A stretch of 8,030 nt of DNA from Melioribacteraceae bacterium (GTDB lineage: Bacteria > Bacteroidota > Ignavibacteria > Ignavibacteriales > Melioribacteraceae): NCBI GenBank assembly GCA_015494845.1, contig WGAL01000203.1, positions 1 through 8,030 on the forward strand. The letters run 5' to 3'. The position numbers and the translations under genes were made by a program. Below the pieces are notes generated by a model. The model was not told the origin of the DNA. It did not search any database and worked only from the letters and a program-made list of their open reading frames with translations. This document shows positions 1-5,601 of this stretch, one piece after another (the stretch's first letter is position 1; every line of letters begins with the position of its first letter).

Positions 1-54
1 AATTACTTCAATCCAACCGGTGTTTTGCGGCGTAAAATGAGGCGTGTTAATCAT
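1..54 (-). CDS. tdk: Thymidine kinase, N-terminal fragment (runs off window)
   Basis: Reading down from the ATG at 54-52 gives 18 open codons to the window edge, MINTPHFTPQNTGWIEVI. The ending G-x-IEVI matches the segment just before the P-loop (GSMFSGKTEEL) in Bacteroidetes-type thymidine kinases, which phosphorylate thymidine to dTMP in pyrimidine salvage. The P-loop itself lies outside the window, so the call rests on a short match and on context. The start overlaps the stop of the cytidine deaminase gene as ATGA, a common sign of translational coupling. An AAAGGAG ribosome binding site sits at 65-71, ten bases upstream, inside the deaminase gene. A pyrimidine salvage enzyme next to cytidine deaminase makes functional sense. 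It could instead be another protein with a chance match. Confidence 0.6.
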   Translation of the reverse strand, partial: MINTPHFTPQNTGWIEVI

Positions 55-446
55 TCCAAATCTTCTCCTTTAAATCCGAACGGCAAAAGTTCGCCGAGAG
101 TTTTTACGATAAAATCGCCGTTTTTGTTAGCCATTATTACTTCGAAATCTTCCTCGCAAAATTCGTTTAATACTTGCCGGCAAGCGCCGCACGGCGCGGT
201 GATGTTCGACGAATCGGAAACTATTGCAATGCGTTTGAATTTGCGTTCGCCGTTGAGCAAAGCGGTAAACATTGCGGTTCTTTCGGCGCAAACGGTAACA
301 GAATACGCCGCGTTTTCGATATTTGCGCCGTGGTAAATTTTGCCGTCTTCGGTTTCCAAAGCCGCGCCTACTTTAAAACCGGAATATTTCGCAATTGATT
401 TTTTTTGCGCTTCAAACGCTTGATTTATTAACTCTTTTTCGTTCAT
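51..446 (-). CDS. cdd: Cytidine deaminase
   Basis: This 131-residue protein has the length of the small homotetrameric cytidine deaminases, which hydrolyse cytidine and deoxycytidine to uridine and deoxyuridine in the cytosol. The zinc site is intact: C53-A-E55-R-T-A supplies one zinc ligand and the catalytic glutamate, and P85-C-G-A-C89 supplies C86 and C89. The nucleoside-binding N-I-E-N segment is at residues 42-45, and the usual LPFGF ending is at 121-125. The ATG is 14 nt after the RNase G stop codon. I see no GGAG-like ribosome binding site in that gap, so translation may depend on reinitiation after RNase G. The gene is third in the dus-rng-cdd-tdk run and overlaps the probable thymidine kinase start. 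The family assignment is secure; the salvage role is the normal one for the family. Confidence 0.95.
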   Translation of the reverse strand: MNEKELINQAFEAQKKSIAKYSGFKVGAALETEDGKIYHGANIENAAYSVTVCAERTAMFTALLNGERKFKRIAIVSDSSNITAPCGACRQVLNEFCEEDFEVIMANKNGDFIVKTLGELLPFGFKGEDLE

Positions 447-460
447 CGTTTATTGCAAAC

Positions 461-2035
461 TTATTGATACAAATCGGTTAAATCTTCGCCTTTCGACGAA
501 AGGAAAATAAAATCGCGCGGGTTTACGCTTTCGTCAACTTCGAGTTTTATTCTCAAAAAATATTTAAACTGCCATTTAAGAATCAGCGATTTTAGCCCGC
601 CTTCTTTCAGTTTGTGAAAAATCGAAGGGTGAACTTTTAATTTCAAGAACCGCAATTTCCCTTCTTTTTTATGCCGCTTAATCCAATCTTCAATATCGTG
701 GATTGTGCTCGATTTTTTCTGCAAGATTCCCGTTCCTTGGCAATACGGACAAACCTCGTGCGTGGATTGCAAAATGTTTTCGCGCACTCTTTCGCGCGTA
801 ATTTGCACAAGTCCGAATTCCGTCATCGGAAGGACAACAACTTTTGCGCGGTCTTTTTTGAATTCCTTTTTCAGTTCGTCGTAAACTTTTTTACGATTTG
901 TTTCTTCCATCAAATCGATAAAATCGACGACAATCAATCCGCCGATATCGCGCAACCGCAATTGCCTTACAATTTCCCGCGACGCTTCCAAATCGGTTTT
1001 CAGCGAGTTTAATTCTTGGTCGCGCTTCTTGGCGTATTTCCCGCTGTTTACGTCGATTACGGTCATCGCTTCGGTGTGTTCGATAATTATGTAACCGCCG
1101 TTTGGCAATTGCACGCGGCGGCTGAACAAAGTTTGCACTTGGTCTTCTATTTGGAAATCCTCGAAAATCGTCGTGCTGCTTTTATGATAAACGACTCTGT
1201 CGGCGTGTTCCGGCTGAACCGAGCGGACGTAATCTCTTATTTCGCGGTAAAGTTTACGCGAGTCAACATAAATTTTAGTTACGTCCGGCGTAAATAAATC
1301 GCGGATAACGCTTGTCGTTGTGCTTAAATCGCGGTATAAAAGCGCAGGCGGCGTTTTTTGTTTCGCTTGTTTTTCGACTTCGCGCCAAACGTTCATCAAG
1401 TATTTTATGTCTGCCTTTATCGCGTCTTCGTCTTGTCCTTTTGCCGCGGTTCTGATAATCAAACCGAAATTTTCCGGCAAATATTTTCTCGCGATGCGGC
1501 GCAAACGTTTGCGCTCTTTGAAATCCGTAATTTTTTTTGAAACGCCCACGCGGTTTTCAAAAGGAATAAGCACGCAAAATCTACCGGCTAACGAAGGCGA
1601 AGACGTTACTCTAACACCTTTCCCTTTTACCGGTTCTTTAATTATTTGAATAATTACTTTTTGCCCTTTTCGCAGAGTCGGATATTCGGTGCCGTTGCGT
1701 TTTTCCAAACGGGGTTTTTCGTAAATGAAATTAAACTTTTCGCGATTTTCGTTTGTCTCTTCGTCGTCGCCTTCGTCTTCTTCAAACAAATTATTTGCTT
1801 GTTCGTTGCCTTTGTCGATATCCGCAAAATGCAAAAAAGCGTCGTGCTTCATTCCGATATCGATAAATACTGCGCGAATGCCAGGCAAAATTCTCGCTAC
1901 GCGTCCCAAATAAATGTTTCCCACCATTCTGCGTTTTTCGATGTGATCGACAAAATAATCGACAAGAACTCCGTCTTCGGTAATTGCAACGCGGTTCTGA
2001 AACGCAGACGAGTTAATCAGTATCTCTTTTGCCAT
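461..2035 (-). CDS. rng: Ribonuclease G (RNase E/G family)
   Basis: This 524-residue endoribonuclease belongs to the RNase E/G family, which cuts single-stranded AU-rich RNA, matures the 16S rRNA 5' end and helps mRNA decay. An N-terminal S1 RNA-binding region spans about residues 35-145. The DNase I-like catalytic part carries the two metal-binding aspartates, D328 in TVIDVNSGK and D371 in VVDFID. The zinc-link cysteines C429 and C432 are in CPYCQGTG. The protein ends soon after the small C-terminal domain and has no long scaffold tail, which favours RNase G over RNase E; E. coli RNase G is 489 residues. The extra length is partly an acidic, low-complexity insertion at about 80-104 in the S1 region. 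GGGAG lies four bases before the ATG. The gene follows dus by 26 nt and precedes cdd by 14 nt. Confidence 0.95.
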   Translation of the reverse strand: MAKEILINSSAFQNRVAITEDGVLVDYFVDHIEKRRMVGNIYLGRVARILPGIRAVFIDIGMKHDAFLHFADIDKGNEQANNLFEEDEGDDEETNENREKFNFIYEKPRLEKRNGTEYPTLRKGQKVIIQIIKEPVKGKGVRVTSSPSLAGRFCVLIPFENRVGVSKKITDFKERKRLRRIARKYLPENFGLIIRTAAKGQDEDAIKADIKYLMNVWREVEKQAKQKTPPALLYRDLSTTTSVIRDLFTPDVTKIYVDSRKLYREIRDYVRSVQPEHADRVVYHKSSTTIFEDFQIEDQVQTLFSRRVQLPNGGYIIIEHTEAMTVIDVNSGKYAKKRDQELNSLKTDLEASREIVRQLRLRDIGGLIVVDFIDLMEETNRKKVYDELKKEFKKDRAKVVVLPMTEFGLVQITRERVRENILQSTHEVCPYCQGTGILQKKSSTIHDIEDWIKRHKKEGKLRFLKLKVHPSIFHKLKEGGLKSLILKWQFKYFLRIKLEVDESVNPRDFIFLSSKGEDLTDLYQ

Positions 2036-2061
2036 TTATCTCCCAAACTTTTCCTTAATAC

Positions 2062-3111
2062 CTAATCTTTCTTATCTAACAACCAAAAAAGAATTCTATC
2101 CTTGAATTTTCGCTTAATTTCCTCAACGTCCGTTTGAGGATATTCGTCGTTTTTCAGTTTTTCAAAATGCTTTTCCAATACTTCCGCAAGTTCGTCGCAC
2201 GAACGAGCGTTCAAAACATTCGGAATTAACCAATTTATTCCATTTAAATATTTAAAATACCAAATAATATGCTTCTTTGCATTATGAAGTCCTGATAAAT
2301 TGCGTCCGTATTCGATTTTTATTTTCTCGACGTGTTCGAGCGTGTTTGCGTAAATTTCATCGACGGTAGGCAGCGGCGCGTTTCCGTTTTTTACAAGTTG
2401 TTCGAACCGCGAAAAAATAAAGGGATTTCCGATTGCGCCGCGCGAAACCATTACGGCGTCGCAGTTTGTTTCTTCCCGCATTTTTATTGCGTCTTCGGCG
2501 GTAAAAACAAATCCGTTGCCGATAACCGGAATTCTCAACTTGCTTTTCAGTTCCGCGATTTGCGTCCAGTCAGGTTTATCTTCGCTGCTCTGCGTTCCCA
2601 ATTTCGGATGCAGCGTAATAAAATCCGCGCCTTCGCCTTCAATAATCTTCGCAGTTTCAAGCGCGTTGTTTTTGCGATTTCCCAATCGCATTTTTACGGA
2701 TACAGGAATTCCGTTCGAATTTTTTTTCATTGCGGAAACGATTTTTCCTAATTTCTGCGGTTTGTCCAAAAGCGCAGCGCCGAATCCGAGTTTTGTTACG
2801 TTTTTTACAGGACAACCGGCGTTTAAATCAATTACGGTCGGTTTGTATTTTGAAATTTCTTTTACAGATTCGCCGATGCAATCCGGTTCGCATCCCAATA
2901 TTTGCACGCCGATTGGCAACTCGCTTTTCGAAAAAGCAATTTTACGCATTGTGCGGAATTCGGAACGCACAACTCCGCGCGCGCTTATCATTTGCGTAAA
3001 AGTCAACGCCGCGTTGTGTTTCCGCGCCATTTGCCGGAACGGCTTATCGGTAATTTCCGCCATCGGCGCTAAAATTAATCTGTCCTTTATTTCGAGTTTT
3101 CCGATTTTCAA
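2062..3111 (-). CDS. dus: tRNA-dihydrouridine synthase (DusB/NifR3-like)
   Basis: This 349-residue FMN enzyme should reduce uridine to dihydrouridine in the tRNA D-loop using NADPH. The TIM barrel opens with IGKLEIKDRLILAPMAEITDKPFR, which aligns end to end with the start of E. coli DusB and so supports the TTG start at 3111; no ATG is available nearby. I see no clear ribosome binding site before it. The catalytic cysteine is C100 in LNAGCP. Lys and His of the FMN/substrate site are in SVKMRLG and TLHPKLG, and GNG plus SRGAIGNPFIF form the phosphate-binding end. A helical tRNA-binding domain fills the C-terminus. Two motifs differ from the usual: APMAE replaces APMAG, and HPKLGTQ replaces the common HGRTR. 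It appears to be the first gene of the operon with rng, cdd and tdk. Which tRNA uridine it modifies cannot be told. Confidence 0.92.
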   Translation of the reverse strand: MKIGKLEIKDRLILAPMAEITDKPFRQMARKHNAALTFTQMISARGVVRSEFRTMRKIAFSKSELPIGVQILGCEPDCIGESVKEISKYKPTVIDLNAGCPVKNVTKLGFGAALLDKPQKLGKIVSAMKKNSNGIPVSVKMRLGNRKNNALETAKIIEGEGADFITLHPKLGTQSSEDKPDWTQIAELKSKLRIPVIGNGFVFTAEDAIKMREETNCDAVMVSRGAIGNPFIFSRFEQLVKNGNAPLPTVDEIYANTLEHVEKIKIEYGRNLSGLHNAKKHIIWYFKYLNGINWLIPNVLNARSCDELAEVLEKHFEKLKNDEYPQTDVEEIKRKFKDRILFWLLDKKD

Positions 3112-3218
3112 GGTAAAATTACTGCTTTTTACATCGTTTCTTTTTATTCCCCATTTGAAACTTTTCTCATAAATAATTTTAGAATTTTATTTTTCATTAA
3201 AATAAATAACCCTACCCC

Positions 3219-3241
3219 GACAATCTCGTTCCTCGATTGTC
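3219..3241. repeat. Hairpin within the palindromic element (7-bp stem)
   Basis: GACAATC at 3219-3225 is inverted exactly as GATTGTC at 3235-3241, around a nine-base loop. It is the first hairpin inside the outer ACCCCGA/TCGGGGT stem, and its first two bases are shared with that stem, so both cannot form fully at once. Confidence 0.6.
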
Positions 3242-3242
3242 A

Positions 3243-3262
3243 CCCCTTCCAAGCGGAAGGGG
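3243..3262. repeat. Hairpin within the palindromic element (8-bp GC-rich stem)
   Basis: CCCCTTCC at 3243-3250 pairs with GGAAGGGG at 3255-3262 around the loop AAGC. On the plus strand it is followed by AATTTTTA, so it resembles a weak rho-independent terminator in that direction. The bases at 3259-3266 (GGGGAATT) can also pair with AATTCCCC at 3285-3292, giving an alternative fold. Confidence 0.65.
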
Positions 3263-3288
3263 AATTTTTACATTCACATAAAACAATT

Positions 3289-3306
3289 CCCCTCTCGTGA
3301 GAGGGG
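3289..3306. repeat. Hairpin within the palindromic element (CCCCTCT/AGAGGGG)
   Basis: CCCCTCT at 3289-3295 pairs with AGAGGGG at 3300-3306 around a CGTG loop. It shares its CCCC with the alternative pairing to 3259-3262, so the two folds exclude each other. Confidence 0.65.
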
Positions 3307-3307
3307 T

Positions 3308-3350
3308 GATTTTCGACTGATCCGCCACGGCGGAAATTAAGTCGAAAATC
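3308..3350. repeat. Long nested hairpin within the palindromic element
   Basis: GATTTTCGACT at 3308-3318 pairs exactly with AGTCGAAAATC at 3340-3350. Nested inside it, TCCGCC at 3321-3326 pairs with GGCGGA at 3329-3334 around two bases. It is the largest hairpin of the element, with an 11-bp outer and a 6-bp inner stem. Confidence 0.7.
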
Positions 3351-3399
3351 GGGGTGTGGAAAAAATAACATTCTAAAATTATCTCAATGATTTTTTAAA

Positions 3400-3408
3400 A
3401 TTATAGCA
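3400..3408 (-). promoter_or_regulatory. Extended -10 promoter for the dus-rng-cdd-tdk operon
   Basis: On the minus strand the bases read TGCTATAAT, a perfect sigma-70-type -10 hexamer with the TGn extension. No good -35 box lies 16-18 bases upstream, as is usual for extended -10 promoters; that position falls in the T-tract of the por terminator. It is the best promoter-like site between the terminator and dus. Transcription would start near 3393 and run through the palindromic element. Confidence 0.5.
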
Positions 3409-3427
3409 CCGCTTTTACACTTGTACT

Positions 3428-3454
3428 AAAATAAAAAGCCGTCCGAAGACGGCT
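3428..3454 (-). terminator. Rho-independent terminator of the por operon
   Basis: On the minus strand AGCCGTC (3454-3448) pairs with GACGGCT (3443-3437) around TTCG, the especially stable C(UUCG)G type of loop. A T-rich tract, TTTTATTTT, follows at 3436-3428. It begins 21 bases after the porB stop codon, so it should end the por transcript. Confidence 0.9.
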
Positions 3455-3475
3455 CTGAAATAATGTAAGTTTTCC

Positions 3476-4390
3476 CTACTCTTCCAATTCGTGAGTTAGT
3501 TTTTCAAGCGCGACAAGCCGTTCCCAGTTTTTATCCGCATAGCGTTGAATTTCGCGAATCGCTTCCTTGTTTCCTTCCTTAAACAAATGACGGAAACGTC
3601 CTTGCGGTTTTAAACAAACTTCAACCGGCATTTCTTTTTCCGGGAAGTAATTTATCGTGTATTTTTGATGCTCGATTTCAAACAGCGGGTACAACTTCGT
3701 TTCAACTGCCAGACGGGAAACCGAAATCGACTGCGCCGGATCGACTTTGTGACCTGGCGGGCAAGGTCCGTCAATCATAATCAAACGGAAACCTTTAATA
3801 TCTTTCGCCTTTTTAATTTTTCTTCTGTAATCTTCAATAAACGCAAGTGAAGCCGTAGCGGCGTAGGGAATATTGTGCGCTCCGACAATTCCCATTAAAT
3901 CTTTTGGGAAAGTTTTCTTGTAATTTGCTTGCGGATTTGTAGTCGTAACCGCGCCGTAAGGCGTTGCCGTGCTTGTTTGAATTCCGGTATTCATATACGC
4001 GCCGTTATTGTTGGCAATGTAAAATAAATTTTCATTGCGCGAAGCCGCGCCTGAAAGCGCTTGAAAACCGATATCAAACGTTCCGCCATCGCCGGCGAGA
4101 ATTACGACGTTCGTATCGTGCTTGCCTTGTCTGTCCAACGCGTGACGAATTCCGGTTGCGGTCGCCGGAGCCGCCGCAAAAACAGTGTGAACGATGCTTC
4201 CTTTAATTTCGTTCAGCGGATAAGGTCCCGCGATAATTGAAAAACAAGACGCCGGCACAACGTAAATTGTGTTCTCGCCGAGGATGCTCGCCAAATGCCT
4301 AACAAGCAAAGCCCAACCGCAACCGCGGCAACTCAATCCGCCCGAATAAACTTTTTCTTCCTTTATTAGAAAATCCATTGCTGGTAACAT
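3476..4390 (-). CDS. porB: Pyruvate:ferredoxin oxidoreductase, beta subunit (PorB)
   Basis: This 304-residue subunit binds thiamine pyrophosphate and one [4Fe-4S] cluster and carries out, with PorA, the CoA-dependent oxidative decarboxylation of pyruvate. The TPP/Mg motif starts at GDGG (100-103) and continues to N127-N-N129. The four likely cluster cysteines are C21 and C24 in SCRGCGW, C49 in ASCFS, and C210 in GPCPPGH. The AYMNTGIQ-S-ATPYGA stretch at 131-147 is typical of pyruvate (and isovalerate) enzymes, and unlike the KorB oxoglutarate type. GGAG six bases before the ATG at 4390 favours this start over the Met at codon 5. It follows porA by 17 nt and is followed by the terminator, so it is last in the operon. 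Pyruvate as substrate is likely; a branched-chain 2-oxoacid is possible. Confidence 0.92.
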   Translation of the reverse strand: MLPAMDFLIKEEKVYSGGLSCRGCGWALLVRHLASILGENTIYVVPASCFSIIAGPYPLNEIKGSIVHTVFAAAPATATGIRHALDRQGKHDTNVVILAGDGGTFDIGFQALSGAASRNENLFYIANNNGAYMNTGIQTSTATPYGAVTTTNPQANYKKTFPKDLMGIVGAHNIPYAATASLAFIEDYRRKIKKAKDIKGFRLIMIDGPCPPGHKVDPAQSISVSRLAVETKLYPLFEIEHQKYTINYFPEKEMPVEVCLKPQGRFRHLFKEGNKEAIREIQRYADKNWERLVALEKLTHELEE

Positions 4391-4407
4391 TTTATTCTCC
4401 GTTTTTA

Positions 4408-5601
4408 TTATTCAATATCAATCCAAACGACTTCTTGCGGGTCGTTCTTTATTCTGTGAATAATTCTTTCGATTGTTATCGGCGGAACGTCCTTGCCGCC
4501 TTGCCCCGTGTAAACGTCGTAGAGTTTGAAATTATTTTCTCCGTAAAACGCTCTGCGCAATTCTTGATTTAGCGCGCCGTATTTATCGCCCATAAAATTG
4601 CGTTCAATCGTAACAAAAACGGCGTCGTCGGGCAAATCTTTAATCGCTTCAAGGACCGATTGTTTCGGGAAAGGATGAACCAAACGTAATTTCAGCAAAC
4701 CGACGTCGGGATGTTGCCGGATAACGCCGCGCGCCGTCGTCGTAATACTCGAAATCGTTACAAGGACCATTTTAGTATGCGGTCCAATATTTACGGCTTC
4801 AACCGCGCCGTAATATCGCCCGAAATGGTCGCCGAATTTTTTGCCGATTTCGTTCGTAAGTTTTTCAACGCGATTTATGTCAATCCAATATTCGTAATTG
4901 AATTTACCGTAATTTTCGGGTTGAACCAATCCGCCGACCGCTTTCGGTTCGTCGCCGGTTACTTCGTAACCTTTCATTTTCTTCGGCGGTAAAAATTCGT
5001 CCACAAGACTTTGCTCCGGAATCCAAACATTTTCGCTCGTGTGGCTTTGGTAAAACGCATCTAGCACAACAAACACGGGCAAATCAAGTTCTTCGGCGAT
5101 TATGTACGCTTGAATTACGCTGTCCAAAACTTCTTGCGAACTTTCGCCGTAAAACTGAACCCAACCGGTATCGCGTTGCGCAAGCGAGTCGGATTGGTCT
5201 GACCAAATATTCCAAGGAATTGAAGGACGCCCGACGTTGCAAACAACCATCGGCAAACGGAAATGCGCGATTGCGTGCAAAACTTCGTGAGCGTAAAACA
5301 AACCTTGTCCGCTCGTGGCAGTAAAAACGCGCTCACCCGCAAGCGCCGCGCCCATTGCCGCCGCAAATACGGAATGCTCGCTGTCCATATTTACATATTC
5401 GGCGTCCATTTCGCCGCGCGCAACTTTATCGGAAAGTTCCTCTACAATCGTCGTTTGCGGCGTAATCGGATAAGCGGGAATAAATCCGGCTTTAGCAAGC
5501 TTTGCCGCTTCCGCCGCCGCAAAATTGCCTTTCATTACTTTGCGCGTGTGTCTCGGAAATTCTTTTATTTTATTCTCTTTTACTGCGTTCATCTCATTCA
5601 T
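4408..5601 (-). CDS. porA: Pyruvate:ferredoxin oxidoreductase, alpha subunit (PorA)
   Basis: This 397-residue alpha subunit has the usual length of the stand-alone PorA of archaeal and Thermotoga-type enzymes. The pyrimidine-binding domain has the YPITPQT motif (44-50), whose threonine T47 corresponds to the substrate-contacting residue of this family, then DSEHSVFAAAMGAALAGERV (73-92) and FTATSGQGL (93-101). PWNIWSD and RDTGWVQFY follow at 129-151. The C-terminal CoA-binding domain II covers about residues 265-397. The ATG at 5601 lies inside the end of the preceding gene, with an 8-nt overlap, and is preceded at the right distance by AAAGGAGG. A second Met at codon 4 lacks such support. It has no cofactor-binding cysteines of its own and works with PorB to form the TPP site. 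Confidence 0.93.
   Translation of the reverse strand: MNEMNAVKENKIKEFPRHTRKVMKGNFAAAEAAKLAKAGFIPAYPITPQTTIVEELSDKVARGEMDAEYVNMDSEHSVFAAAMGAALAGERVFTATSGQGLFYAHEVLHAIAHFRLPMVVCNVGRPSIPWNIWSDQSDSLAQRDTGWVQFYGESSQEVLDSVIQAYIIAEELDLPVFVVLDAFYQSHTSENVWIPEQSLVDEFLPPKKMKGYEVTGDEPKAVGGLVQPENYGKFNYEYWIDINRVEKLTNEIGKKFGDHFGRYYGAVEAVNIGPHTKMVLVTISSITTTARGVIRQHPDVGLLKLRLVHPFPKQSVLEAIKDLPDDAVFVTIERNFMGDKYGALNQELRRAFYGENNFKLYDVYTGQGGKDVPPITIERIIHRIKNDPQEVVWIDIE

Larger units (their letters stand above)
3173..3382. repeat. 210-bp MITE-like palindromic element with 22-bp terminal inverted repeats
   Basis: The ends are inverted copies. ATAATTTTAGAAT at 3173-3185 is matched exactly by its reverse complement at 3370-3382, and the match continues inward to 3194 and 3361 with one mismatch, so 21 of 22 positions pair. 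Inside, ACCCCGA at 3214-3220 pairs with TCGGGGT at 3349-3355 and encloses four hairpins listed as separate features. There is no transposase gene. CTCA occurs near both outer edges (3166-3169 and 3383-3386), but the left copy is three bases away from the repeat, so a target duplication is not proven. This architecture fits a miniature inverted-repeat or composite palindromic intergenic element. A structured RNA leader is the alternative. Confidence 0.6.
3112..3399 (-). promoter_or_regulatory. Long structured 5' leader of the dus operon (inferred)
   Basis: If transcription starts about seven bases below the extended -10 at 3400-3408, the dus mRNA carries a leader of roughly 280 nt. Most of it is the hairpin-rich element at 3173-3382, followed by an AT-rich stretch before the TTG codon. 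I found no gene in it on either strand. No known riboswitch class is recognisable. One 11-codon ATG reading frame occurs near 3147, without a good ribosome binding site, and I do not call it. Whether the leader regulates anything is unknown. Confidence 0.35.

Noticed and set aside
3112..3150. Leader peptide MGNKKKRCKKQ before dus
   Set aside because: It is only 11 codons, lacks a convincing ribosome binding site, and is composed of codons expected by chance in A-rich DNA.
2516..3172. 218-codon open frame on the plus strand opposite dus
   Set aside because: It is antisense to a clear dihydrouridine synthase, has no family motif or ribosome binding site, and runs into the AT-rich spacer. It is a shadow of the real gene, as are the other plus-strand frames opposite rng, porA and the fusion gene.
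3243..3269. Plus-strand rho-independent terminator
   Set aside because: The hairpin followed by AATTTTTA looks like one, but no plus-strand gene exists upstream of it, and it is part of the palindromic element.
3209..3360. CRISPR array or tRNA/rRNA gene in the intergenic repeat region
   Set aside because: The repeats are inverted, not regularly spaced direct repeats, and no cloverleaf, CCA end or rRNA-like sequence is present.
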